Both the position numbers and the translations under genes were made by a program. A DNA stretch of 10,756 bases from Ponticaulis sp. (GTDB taxonomy: Bacteria; Pseudomonadota; Alphaproteobacteria; Caulobacterales; Hyphomonadaceae), in the NCBI GenBank assembly GCA_002699325.1, contig PABS01000012.1, forward strand, positions 1 through 10,756, read 5' to 3'. Below, in pieces: positions 1 to 5,616 of the stretch. Below the pieces are notes generated by a model. It saw nothing but the letters and a program-made list of their open reading frames with translations, made no database searches and was not told the DNA's origin. The first letter of the stretch is position 1. Each line of letters opens with the position of its first letter.

Positions 1-982
1 TACGGGTTTCGAGTTGGAAGGCGGCATGGCTTTCATAGCCGAGAAGCTGCGCGCGTTCGGCGCGAAGGCGAACCGTCTCCAGAATGATCGCATCGGAGTC
101 GTTATCATCCCCGTTGGAAGCGCGGTTGCGATAGCCATTGAACATGGTCTCACGCAGTTCGCGGTTTTCCGATTGCGTCATGAAGGCTTCATAGGTGGAG
201 CGGTTCAGATTGTAGAGCCAGCCATCTTTATCCTTGGCTTCTGCAGCTGAGGCGCCTGCATTGATAAGCGACTGAGACAATCCGGCCAGATCCGCTTCAT
301 CCGTGATGTGAAGCTCAAATCCATTCGTTTCACGCACAAGATTCTGACCGAACTGGGTCGAAAGCTCTGAGAGACGTGAGTTGATTTCACGCAGACGCGT
401 TTTGTCTGCCTCACTGAGATCAGCGCCGCGGCGCGTAAAATCGCGATAAGTGAGTTCAACAAGGCGCTCGTCTTCACGACCGAGCCCCATAGTCGGCAAG
501 TTTTCATAGACCGTCTTCACTCGACCGAAAAGGTCCTGATTAAGATAGATGGCGTCTGATTCCTCAGTCAGTTTACGACCGACTTCGGACTCAAGTGCAC
601 GGAGTTCGTCTGTCGTATCCGTGTTGGTGATATTGTTGAAAACAGCTGAGACTTTGCTGAGAAGCTGCCCGGACTGGTCGAGCGCGACAATCGTGTTTTC
701 AAAGCTCGGTGGCTCGTCATTCTCAACAATGGCAGAGATATCGTTGCGCATTTCAGCGATACCGGCATCAATGGCCGGCATATAATCTTCGGTTGAGATC
801 TCAGAGAAAGGCGGAATACCGTAAGGTGTATCCCAGTCCGCCAGCAGCGGATTATCCGATACGGCTGGCGTTACAGGCACTTCCTGTTCTGCGGCTTGCG
901 TCGATGATTCTGTTTCTGGCTGCGAACACCCAGTCAAAAGCGCCATAGAAGCAGCTGACGCGATAAGCAGACTTTTCCACAT
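1..982 (-). CDS. M3-family metallopeptidase lipoprotein (peptidyl-dipeptidase Dcp-like), N-terminal part
   Basis: The gene runs off the left edge, so only about 327 N-terminal codons are present. The protein starts MWKSLLIASA, has a short hydrophobic stretch and a lipobox LLTGC with Cys19, and so is predicted to be an exported, lipid-anchored protein. After a Ser/Thr/Glu-rich linker comes NPLLADWDTPYGIPPF and then EDYMPAI, the usual opening of M3 (thimet oligopeptidase/Dcp) peptidases, followed by the family's helical N-terminal region. The HExxH zinc site lies beyond the window edge and cannot be checked. Known family members cleave short peptides, often releasing C-terminal dipeptides. I chose the ATG at 982 because AGGGA sits about 9 bases upstream; the in-frame ATG at 991 is almost on top of that site and would add only three residues. 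A GC-rich hairpin (1012-1025) lies in the presumed 5' leader. No frameshift is seen in the visible part. Confidence 0.88.
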   Translation of the reverse strand, partial: MWKSLLIASAASMALLTGCSQPETESSTQAAEQEVPVTPAVSDNPLLADWDTPYGIPPFSEISTEDYMPAIDAGIAEMRNDISAIVENDEPPSFENTIVALDQSGQLLSKVSAVFNNITNTDTTDELRALESEVGRKLTEESDAIYLNQDLFGRVKTVYENLPTMGLGREDERLVELTYRDFTRRGADLSEADKTRLREINSRLSELSTQFGQNLVRETNGFELHITDEADLAGLSQSLINAGASAAEAKDKDGWLYNLNRSTYEAFMTQSENRELRETMFNGYRNRASNGDDNDSDAIILETVRLRAERAQLLGYESHAAFQLETR

Positions 983-1127
983 AATCCGCATTCCCTCATT
1001 CAGATTTCCCCGCCGGCTTCCCGGCCATTGGGCGCAACTGTGACAATTTCTCTTCCCGTGTCGAGTGAATTCAGGCCGAATTTTCTATGTTTGCGGCAAG
1101 CTGTTGCTCGCAAGCACTCGAGTGCGC

Positions 1128-2732
1128 TCAAATTGTTCGGACATTCCCTCGACCATCCAGAGAGATTACCCGGTCACAGCCAATCGACTGCACGAACCAG
1201 TCGTCGTGGCTGACCACAATAAGCGCACCCTGATAGCCCTCAAGTGCTGCTTCAAGTGTCTCAATTGACGATATATCGAGATGGTTGGTTGGCTCATCCA
1301 GAATAAGGAGCTGCGGCGCCTCCGGCGCGCTGAACGCCATGGCCAGCCCGGCCCGCATGCGCTCGCCGCCACTCAGAATGTCAGGCGTTTTTTCTGCCTC
1401 AAGATTACGAAAGGCGAACCGGGCAAGAATGGATCGGGCTTCATGCTCGGTCAGGCCTTGGCACTCGGACATCAGATTCTCGACGAGGTTTTTCTGAGGA
1501 GTAAGGAGGCTGAGGTGTTGATCAAGCCAGGCACAGGCGTAACCAGATTGCTGTACTGTCCCAGAACGGGGCTGAACCCCACCTGTCAGACATTTGATGA
1601 GCGATGTTTTGCCCGCACCATTTGGCCCGCGCAGCACCCAGCGCTGGCCCGTTTCAATCTTGAGTGAGAGCTTCGAGAACAGCGTGCGTTCACCATATGC
1701 CAGCTCCACACTATCGAGTTCTGCAAGCACCCGTCCAGACGGAATGTCTTCACATGAGAGATCGATGGAAAGCGGCGTGAGGATCTCAATCTTCTGGCGT
1801 GCGCTCTGAAGCGCGCCTTCTGCCTCTGACACCTTTCGTTCGCCGAGCCGCGCATCGCGAGAACTTGTGTTTTCTGACCGTTCTTTCTGGGCATCCAGAA
1901 AAAGCTTGGACTGAGACCTTGAGGCCCTGGCGCGCTGACCCACCTGGTCGCGCCGGGCTTTTCGCTCAGCATGTTGCTGAACATCCCGACGAGATTGAAC
2001 CAGATCGCGCTCGGCTTTTGATTTCTCTGTTTCGGCCCGCTCCAATGCAGCCTTGCGATGAGCTTGAAATTCTGACCAGCCGCCAGAAACGACTGTCACT
2101 TCGACCGGGGAGAGATGGACAATACGGTCCATGTGTTCGAGCAGAGTGCGGTCGTGACTGGCAACGATGGCAATGCCTTTCCAGCGCGACAGAAGATCTG
2201 AAACCGTCTGGCGCCCTGCGGTGTCCAGGTTATTCGTAGGCTCATCCAGAAGAAGAATGTCCGGCTCGCGCAAAAGCGTACGGACGAGCTCTATTCGTGT
2301 GCGCTCCCCACCACTGAAACCCGCCATGGCTCTGTTCAGAGGAAGACTGTCAAAGCCAACTTCGCGCAAGCAGGTCTCGATACGGCCTGGCAGATCCCAG
2401 TCGGCGAAATCAAAGTCTTCAGCGCTACCCTCCCCGGCTTCGATGCGTGCCAGCCGCTCGCAGGCGGTGCGCACACCGAGCGCGTCCTGCACCTCGCCTG
2501 AAGCCATGGCATGTTGGCGTAATACCGCGATCCGGCCCTGATGGCTGACCGTTCCGGCCTCAGGAGCGCGTTTTGACAGGATGATATCGAACAGGGTCGA
2601 CTTCCCTGCACCATTCCGGCCAACAAGGCCAATGGTTTCGCCAGGGTTGGCGCTGAGAGTCAGATTGTCGAAAAGCGGTGTGCCGTCTGGCTTAGCCGCG
2701 GACAGACCATCGAGTGTGAGATGAAATTGCAT
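1128..2732 (-). CDS. ABC-F family ATPase (tandem ATP-binding cassettes, no membrane domain)
   Basis: This 534-residue protein has two complete ABC domains and no membrane segments. Domain 1 has Walker A GRNGAGKS (38-45), signature FSGGE (139-143), Walker B with DEPTNNLD (163-170) and an H-loop SHD (192-194). Domain 2 has GPNGAGKT (369-376), LSGGE (453-457), DEPTNHLD (479-486) and SHD (508-510). The joining segment at about 224-320 is highly charged and rich in Arg, Lys and Glu, as in the ABC-F interdomain linker that reaches into the ribosomal E site. Known ABC-F proteins act on ribosomes as translation factors or antibiotic-protection proteins; the sequence does not tell which, so no resistance role is claimed. 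Both catalytic Glu residues (164, 480) are present. The ATG at 2732 gives the normal family N-terminus but has no clear Shine-Dalgarno, while a strong GGAGGA further upstream serves a different frame (see the leader ORF). Confidence 0.93.
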   Translation of the reverse strand: MQFHLTLDGLSAAKPDGTPLFDNLTLSANPGETIGLVGRNGAGKSTLFDIILSKRAPEAGTVSHQGRIAVLRQHAMASGEVQDALGVRTACERLARIEAGEGSAEDFDFADWDLPGRIETCLREVGFDSLPLNRAMAGFSGGERTRIELVRTLLREPDILLLDEPTNNLDTAGRQTVSDLLSRWKGIAIVASHDRTLLEHMDRIVHLSPVEVTVVSGGWSEFQAHRKAALERAETEKSKAERDLVQSRRDVQQHAERKARRDQVGQRARASRSQSKLFLDAQKERSENTSSRDARLGERKVSEAEGALQSARQKIEILTPLSIDLSCEDIPSGRVLAELDSVELAYGERTLFSKLSLKIETGQRWVLRGPNGAGKTSLIKCLTGGVQPRSGTVQQSGYACAWLDQHLSLLTPQKNLVENLMSECQGLTEHEARSILARFAFRNLEAEKTPDILSGGERMRAGLAMAFSAPEAPQLLILDEPTNHLDISSIETLEAALEGYQGALIVVSHDDWFVQSIGCDRVISLDGRGNVRTI

Positions 2733-2787
2733 GAGTGAACACCGGGAATTGAGGACAGAAAGCGATACGGGTCCTCAAAGTGTTCAT
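2692..2787 (-). promoter_or_regulatory. Possible leader ORF overlapping the ABC-F start
   Basis: On the minus strand GGAGGA (2797-2792) lies 4 bases before an ATG at 2787. That ATG opens a 31-codon ORF beginning MNTLRTRIAF and ending with TAA at 2694-2692, about 40 bases inside the ABC-F gene and in another frame. The ABC-F ATG itself has no obvious Shine-Dalgarno, and its frame is closed by a TGA just upstream. The arrangement would fit translational coupling or ribosome-dependent control. A second ATG at 2791 in the third frame is too close to the Shine-Dalgarno. The Shine-Dalgarno and the overlap are seen; the function is inferred and the peptide resembles nothing I know. Confidence 0.3.
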
Positions 2788-2816
2788 TCATTCCTCCATC
2801 GGTTGGTCGAGATGCA

Positions 2817-2843
2817 CGTATAATGAGCACGCGCCCGTTTCAA
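2817..2843 (-). promoter_or_regulatory. Weak candidate promoter for the ABC-F gene
   Basis: Read on the minus strand, TTGAAA (2843-2838; 5 of 6 to the sigma-70 -35 box) is followed after 15 bases by TATACG (2822-2817; 4 of 6 to -10). The spacer is shorter than the ideal 17. Transcription would begin near 2810, just upstream of the GGAGGA and leader ORF. The same AT-rich bases also form a TATAAT on the plus strand. Confidence 0.25.
2819..2824 (+). promoter_or_regulatory. Perfect TATAAT -10 box upstream of the structured leader
   Basis: TATAAT matches the sigma-70 -10 consensus exactly, and +1 would fall about seven bases downstream, near 2831, exactly where the first hairpin begins. No good -35 box is seen 16-18 bases upstream, so the call is weak unless an activator is involved. 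Confidence 0.3.
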
Positions 2844-3014
2844 GTGTGAAGGCGCGAATATTGCTGGCCAGATGAACTCGTCGATGGCAAATCCCAGCCA
2901 TGCGCATGAAACTTCCACAGACCTGCCAGCAGACACACGCCAAGGGCGTGGGCAGGCGTGTGCGCATGCGGTTGATCGACTGATCCACCGACTTCGACCC
3001 GCCTCGGCGGGTTT
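2831..3014 (+). ncRNA. Candidate structured leader RNA or small RNA (unknown class)
   Basis: Four hairpins can be drawn in order. The first is 2831-2835/2851-2855 (GCGCC/GGCGC), continued after a 3-base bulge by TTCA/TGAA. The second is CACGCC-AAG-GGCGTG (2936-2950), capped outside by CCTGCC/GGCAGG (2922-2927/2951-2956). The third is CGGT-t-GATC-gact-GATC-c-ACCG (2969-2990). The fourth is ACCCGCC/GGCGGGT (2997-3012) followed by TTT. The second hairpin has a mutually exclusive partner, CACACGCC (2934-2941) with GGCGTGTG (2955-2962), as in attenuators and riboswitches. It resembles no RNA family I can name; I looked for SRP RNA and RNase P RNA motifs and saw none. It could be an attenuated leader of the 3053 gene or an independent RNA of about 184 bases. 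Confidence 0.35.
2997..3014 (+). terminator. Terminator-like hairpin in the leader of the 3053 gene
   Basis: ACCCGCC and GGCGGGT form a stem of 6-7 pairs with a tight CTCG-type loop, followed by only three T residues before G. The short T-run makes it a weak intrinsic terminator. It lies 38 bases upstream of the 3053 start codon, so if active it would attenuate that gene. The second CCCGCC at 3027-3032 could pair with the same 3' arm. Confidence 0.4.
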
Positions 3015-3052
3015 GAGCATACCGGGCCCGCCCTCTTCAAGGACCCGATCCC

Positions 3053-3484
3053 ATGTTCACTTCTGATGCTGAAATCCACGAGATCGCAACACGCCTGATT
3101 GACTGCACGTTGCCCAAGCCCGGCTGGACGCATGCCGCACATTTTGCAGCCGCAGTCTGGCTATTGCAATCGCCCGACTACGTCGCCGAACGTGATATGC
3201 CAGACATGATCCGGCGGTATAATCTCGCATGCGGCGTAGAGAATACCGAAAATAGCGGATATCATGAGACGATCACACTCGCCTCCATCCGGGTGGCAAA
3301 GCACGTAATTTCAGCGCTGCCACAAACCACGCCCCTTTTCGAGGCAACGAATGCGGTGCTCTCGTCCCGGTATGGCCGATCAGACTGGATTTTGGATTAC
3401 TGGTCGAAAGCTCGTTTGTTTTCACAGCGCGCAAGGCATTCCTGGCTCGATCCTGATATCAAAAACCTGCCAGATGCGGAGTAA
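3053..3484 (+). CDS. Conserved protein of unknown function with WTHxxH and GYHET motifs
   Basis: This 143-residue soluble protein has no signal peptide or membrane segment and looks mainly helical. The visible landmarks are WTHAAH (25-30), a hydrophobic helix with AAAVWLL, RYN (55-57) and GYHETIT (69-75). I recognise this combination from unnamed bacterial hypothetical proteins, but I know no function for it. The invariant-looking His27, His30, His71 and Glu72 would suit a metal or catalytic site; that is inference. The start is well supported by AAGGA (3039-3043) nine bases before the ATG. The gene ends 50 bases before the LysR gene on the same strand, so the two may be co-transcribed. Its leader is unusually structured, hinting at control by attenuation. 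No frameshift or truncation is evident. Confidence 0.82.
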   Translation: MFTSDAEIHEIATRLIDCTLPKPGWTHAAHFAAAVWLLQSPDYVAERDMPDMIRRYNLACGVENTENSGYHETITLASIRVAKHVISALPQTTPLFEATNAVLSSRYGRSDWILDYWSKARLFSQRARHSWLDPDIKNLPDAE

Positions 3485-3534
3485 ATCTGCAGATTATCCT
3501 TGGCGCTACGGGCTTACGGGTTCAGATTGTAATA

Positions 3535-4473
3535 ATGAATCTGGCCGGGATCGATCTCAATCTGCTTGTTGTCTTCGACGCGCTCATGGTCGAGCGGAAT
3601 ACGACGCGCGCAGGTGAGAGGATTGGCATGTCTCAGCCTGCTGTTTCAAAGGCGCTGAACCGCCTCCGGTATATGTGTCATGATGAGCTGTTCGTCCGGT
3701 CGCCTGACGGCATGCAACCCACCCCGCGCGCGCTGGAACTGGCGACACCCGTTCAGCAGGCGTTGCAGGAAATATCGAACGCACTGGAGCCGGGAGAGTT
3801 TAATCCGGCAACGGCTCAGCGCTCCTTTCGCCTCGTCACCAGTGACCTGATTACGCGGCTGTTCATGCCTGCTGTCATGGCCCGTCTGGATGTGGAAGCG
3901 CCGGATGTTGAGGTGCACCTCTCGAGCGTGACTATGGACACGCTGGAACGGCTTGAGAAAAGCGAAGCGGATCTGGCGATCATTTCAGCGCCGCCTCCAG
4001 GCCCACCATTTGAATCTGCGGTCGTGATTGAGACCAGTGAATCTGTTCTGATGATGCGTGAAGGGCATGAGCTCTCAGAAGGGGAGCTCAACCTCGAACG
4101 GCTTCAGTCAGCGCGGTATATCTCGATTTCAGTGGCTGGGAGCGCACAGGGCACATATGCCGATGTCTTCGCCACCAATCAATTGAACCGAAAAGTCAGT
4201 CTGACCATCGACCAGATCATTGCCGGGCCTGCAATTGCAGCCGCCAGCGAACTCGTCATGATCGTTCCGCGTCGGCTGGCAGCGTATCAGGCCTCTTTCC
4301 AGAATGTGACCTATCGATCTTTGCCCGACTGGCTCCAGGTTCAGGCTCCTGACGCCAGGCTCGTCTGGCATAAGCGACTAAACAACAACAGACCGCATGT
4401 CTGGTTCAGAGACTTGCTTCTGGACGTGGCGAAGGATCGCCCCCAATATTCCCGCAGGGCATATTCTGAATAA
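3535..4473 (+). CDS. LysR-family transcriptional regulator (NodD/NahR-like)
   Basis: The 312-residue protein has a typical LysR layout. It opens with GIDLNLLVVFDALM, followed by a winged helix-turn-helix at about 20-60 with MSQPAVSKALNRLR (32-45) as the recognition region, then DELFVRSPDGMQPTPRA, the NodD/NahR/LinR-type signature. Residues of about 94-300 form the two-lobed effector-binding domain (SFRLVTSDLITRLFMPAVM at its start). Members usually activate a neighbouring operon in response to an aromatic or other small effector; the effector here cannot be read. The ATG at 3535 lacks a good Shine-Dalgarno, but later Met codons would cut into the helix-turn-helix. The gene follows the 3053 gene by 50 bases and precedes the urcA-like gene, whose upstream region carries a small inverted repeat. 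Most relatives are transcribed divergently from their targets; here both flanking genes are on the same strand, so the target is unclear. Confidence 0.93.
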   Translation: MNLAGIDLNLLVVFDALMVERNTTRAGERIGMSQPAVSKALNRLRYMCHDELFVRSPDGMQPTPRALELATPVQQALQEISNALEPGEFNPATAQRSFRLVTSDLITRLFMPAVMARLDVEAPDVEVHLSSVTMDTLERLEKSEADLAIISAPPPGPPFESAVVIETSESVLMMREGHELSEGELNLERLQSARYISISVAGSAQGTYADVFATNQLNRKVSLTIDQIIAGPAIAAASELVMIVPRRLAAYQASFQNVTYRSLPDWLQVQAPDARLVWHKRLNNNRPHVWFRDLLLDVAKDRPQYSRRAYSE

Positions 4474-4483
4474 TCTAAATTCA

Positions 4484-4511
4484 TTAGACGAATAGTGTAG
4501 TCAGCTATATT
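4484..4511 (+). promoter_or_regulatory. Candidate promoter of the urcA-like gene
   Basis: TTAGAC (4484-4489) and TATATT (4506-4511) are separated by 16 bases and stand about 50 bases before the start codon; the -10 fits well and the -35 poorly. A TCTAA/TTAGA inverted repeat (4474-4488) overlaps the -35 and could be an operator. The surrounding stretch is notably AT-rich compared with the genes. Confidence 0.35.
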
Positions 4512-4561
4512 TTAGGTTTGCGGTCATTAAGAACCGACGCCAAACTGACGGAGACTACACA

Positions 4562-4864
4562 ATGAAAACCGGACTTGTTCTCGCATTCGCTATCGCTCTT
4601 GGCGCGCCTGCTGCGCTGGCTCAAGACGCAACTTCTGTCAAAGCAGAATTCAAATTCGAATCTAACCGCACGACTCTGGACAACTATGAGTCCATCCAGT
4701 CCAAAGCGAACGCTGTCTGCCGCGACGCTGCTCGTCGTTCAGACACTTTCACCCGCACTGACACAGCTGAAACTGTGAAGAACTGCAAAGCTGAACTGGT
4801 TGACGCCGCTGTTGCAGCGCTTGGCGTCTCAGAACTCAGCGACATGCACGCTGGCCGTTCGTAA
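4562..4864 (+). CDS. Small secreted UrcA-like protein
   Basis: The 100-residue product starts with a classical Sec signal peptide (MKTGLVLAFAIALGAPAALA, cleavage predicted after Ala20), giving an approximately 80-residue periplasmic or secreted protein. The mature part has a short strand-like VKAEFKF, a helical segment ending in KANAVC (Cys53), and a second Cys at 75 (KNCKAEL) before a helix ending LVDAAVAALG. The two-Cys pattern and size match the UrcA family common in Caulobacterales and sphingomonads, whose role is unknown; the two Cys probably form a disulfide. The start is clear: GGAG at 4550-4553, eight bases before ATG. Codons are strongly restricted (CTG, CGC/CGT, GCT, GAA, AAC, ACT/ACC), unlike its neighbours, suggesting high expression. 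The gene has its own promoter-like sequence and a strong terminator, so it is probably monocistronic. Family assignment is moderately sure. Confidence 0.8.
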   Translation: MKTGLVLAFAIALGAPAALAQDATSVKAEFKFESNRTTLDNYESIQSKANAVCRDAARRSDTFTRTDTAETVKNCKAELVDAAVAALGVSELSDMHAGRS

Positions 4865-4889
4865 GAGGTTCGAAGACTTAAGACTTTTC

Positions 4890-4956
4890 GCCGGGTCGCG
4901 TAGCGAGTTCTGACCCGGCCAAGTCACCGTTTTCCTTGGCGCCCTGTTTGGGGCGC
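4890..4956 (+). other. Chain of hairpins in the urcA-like 3' untranslated region
   Basis: Three consecutive inverted repeats lie between the urcA-like stop codon and its terminator: GCCGGGTC/GACCCGGC (4890-4897/4912-4919) with an inner CGC-GTA-GCG, CCAAG/CTTGG (4919-4923/4935-4939), and GCGCCC/GGGCGC (4939-4944/4951-4956). None has a proper T-run after it. They could stabilise the 3' end of an abundant mRNA or form a 3'-derived small RNA. Confidence 0.45.
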
Positions 4957-4967
4957 TTCCTCCCAAA

Positions 4968-5585
4968 CTAAAAAGCCGCCGAGTTATCGGCGGCTTCTTT
5001 TTTGTCCGCCTTTCTGAATTTGTCGCCGAGACTGGTGAATTGTTCGGCGAAATCTTCAACGCTGCGAAGATCCCTATCGAGCTGGGCCATGGTGCGAGTG
5101 AAATCCGGGCTTGTTTCCTTTGCCCACGCCTCTTCAGCCCGGAACAGTATCGCCGACAAGCCGACGGCATTTGCATGAATGGCCGGACCATCTTCCTCGG
5201 CACATGTCAGCATCCAACGCGCGGTTCGCAACCGGCGGCCAGCCGCCTTCAGACGACGCAGTGGATCGAACATCCAGCTCTTTCGGATTGAGAGAATGGC
5301 GTCACGATGCTTTTCCATTTCCTCAAAACGCAGCATGGCGACTTCAAACACGCGCTCGCGAAGCGATGCGTCGGCTTCAACAGGCTCACAGCAGCAAGCC
5401 TTATCCAGACGCTGATCCAGTTCGTCCACCAGACCATCCTTGTCAATTTCGCCGTAAAAGTCAGCCAATGTCTTGTTCGCTTCTCGAGCAATTTCAGCCA
5501 GGGAAATACTGTTCCAGGGCTTCTGCGCCGCCAGCGTCAGCGCCGCTTCGAGCGCCACATCCATGCGTCCGGTATCGAGGGTCAT
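4968..5585 (-). CDS. TetR-fold protein, COQ9-like type found next to proC
   Basis: This 205-residue protein has an N-terminal TetR-type three-helix domain: WNSISLAEIAREANKTLADF (24-43) followed by DKDGLVDELD. The C-terminal helical domain includes RWMLTCAEEDG and TRTMAQLDRDLRSVEDFAEQF-like helices. This is a group common in alphaproteobacteria, annotated either as TetR regulators or as COQ9-like proteins. In the helix-turn-helix the usual AGVS turn is replaced by ANKT, so DNA binding is uncertain. A Cys triplet (64-66) is unusual. The chosen ATG at 5585 has AAGGAG nine bases upstream; a TTG at 5636 would add 17 residues but overlap the proC end without a good Shine-Dalgarno. The start is 31 bases after the proC stop, so it is the last gene of the proC operon. 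Its final codons are built from the shared terminator stem (AADNSAAF). Confidence 0.85.
   Translation of the reverse strand: MTLDTGRMDVALEAALTLAAQKPWNSISLAEIAREANKTLADFYGEIDKDGLVDELDQRLDKACCCEPVEADASLRERVFEVAMLRFEEMEKHRDAILSIRKSWMFDPLRRLKAAGRRLRTARWMLTCAEEDGPAIHANAVGLSAILFRAEEAWAKETSPDFTRTMAQLDRDLRSVEDFAEQFTSLGDKFRKADKKEAADNSAAF
4973..5003 (+). terminator. Strong intrinsic terminator, probably bidirectional
   Basis: A perfect 10-pair stem AAGCCGCCGA/TCGGCGGCTT (4973-4982/4987-4996) with loop GTTA is followed on the plus strand by C and six T residues. On the minus strand the stem is followed by TTT and then the TAG stop of the TetR-like gene. It ends urcA-like transcription and lies within the last codons of the convergent TetR-like gene, so it probably serves both. 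Confidence 0.88.
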
Positions 5586-5616
5586 TGATGAGCTCTCCTT
5601 TATTGCAGCGGGTGAA

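Larger units (their letters stand above)
2733..3052. other. 320-base divergent intergenic region
   Basis: This gap separates the ABC-F gene (minus) from the 3053 gene (plus). The left 100 bases hold the ABC-F leader with GGAGGA (2797-2792) and overlapping AT-rich -10-like elements at 2817-2824. The remaining part is a dense series of inverted repeats on the plus side: 2831-2855, 2922-2956 (with an alternative 2934-2962), 2969-2990 and the terminator-like 2997-3012. A 27-codon ORF (2900-2983) lies within it. CCCGCC recurs at 3027-3032, downstream of the terminator-like stem, and could compete for its 3' arm. The Shine-Dalgarno AAGGA of the next gene is at 3039-3043. Confidence 0.7.

Noticed and set aside
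1114..1125. Perfect palindrome GCACTCGAGTGC just after the ABC-F stop codon
   Set aside because: As RNA it gives only a four-pair stem and has no T-run, so it is no terminator, and there is no regulator or repeat context to make it an operator.
1281..1667. 128-codon plus-strand ORF opposite the ABC-F gene
   Set aside because: It lies wholly antisense to clear ABC-F motifs and its product resembles nothing; it is a shadow of the coding strand.
1128..2732. ABC-F as an antibiotic-resistance gene
   Set aside because: ABC-F proteins include many housekeeping translation factors; the linker sequence alone does not place this one in a resistance group.
2872..3066. 64-codon plus-strand ORF across the structured leader, overlapping the 3053 start
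   Set aside because: No Shine-Dalgarno, low-complexity His/Ser/Pro-rich product with no recognisable pattern, and the hairpins explain the region better.
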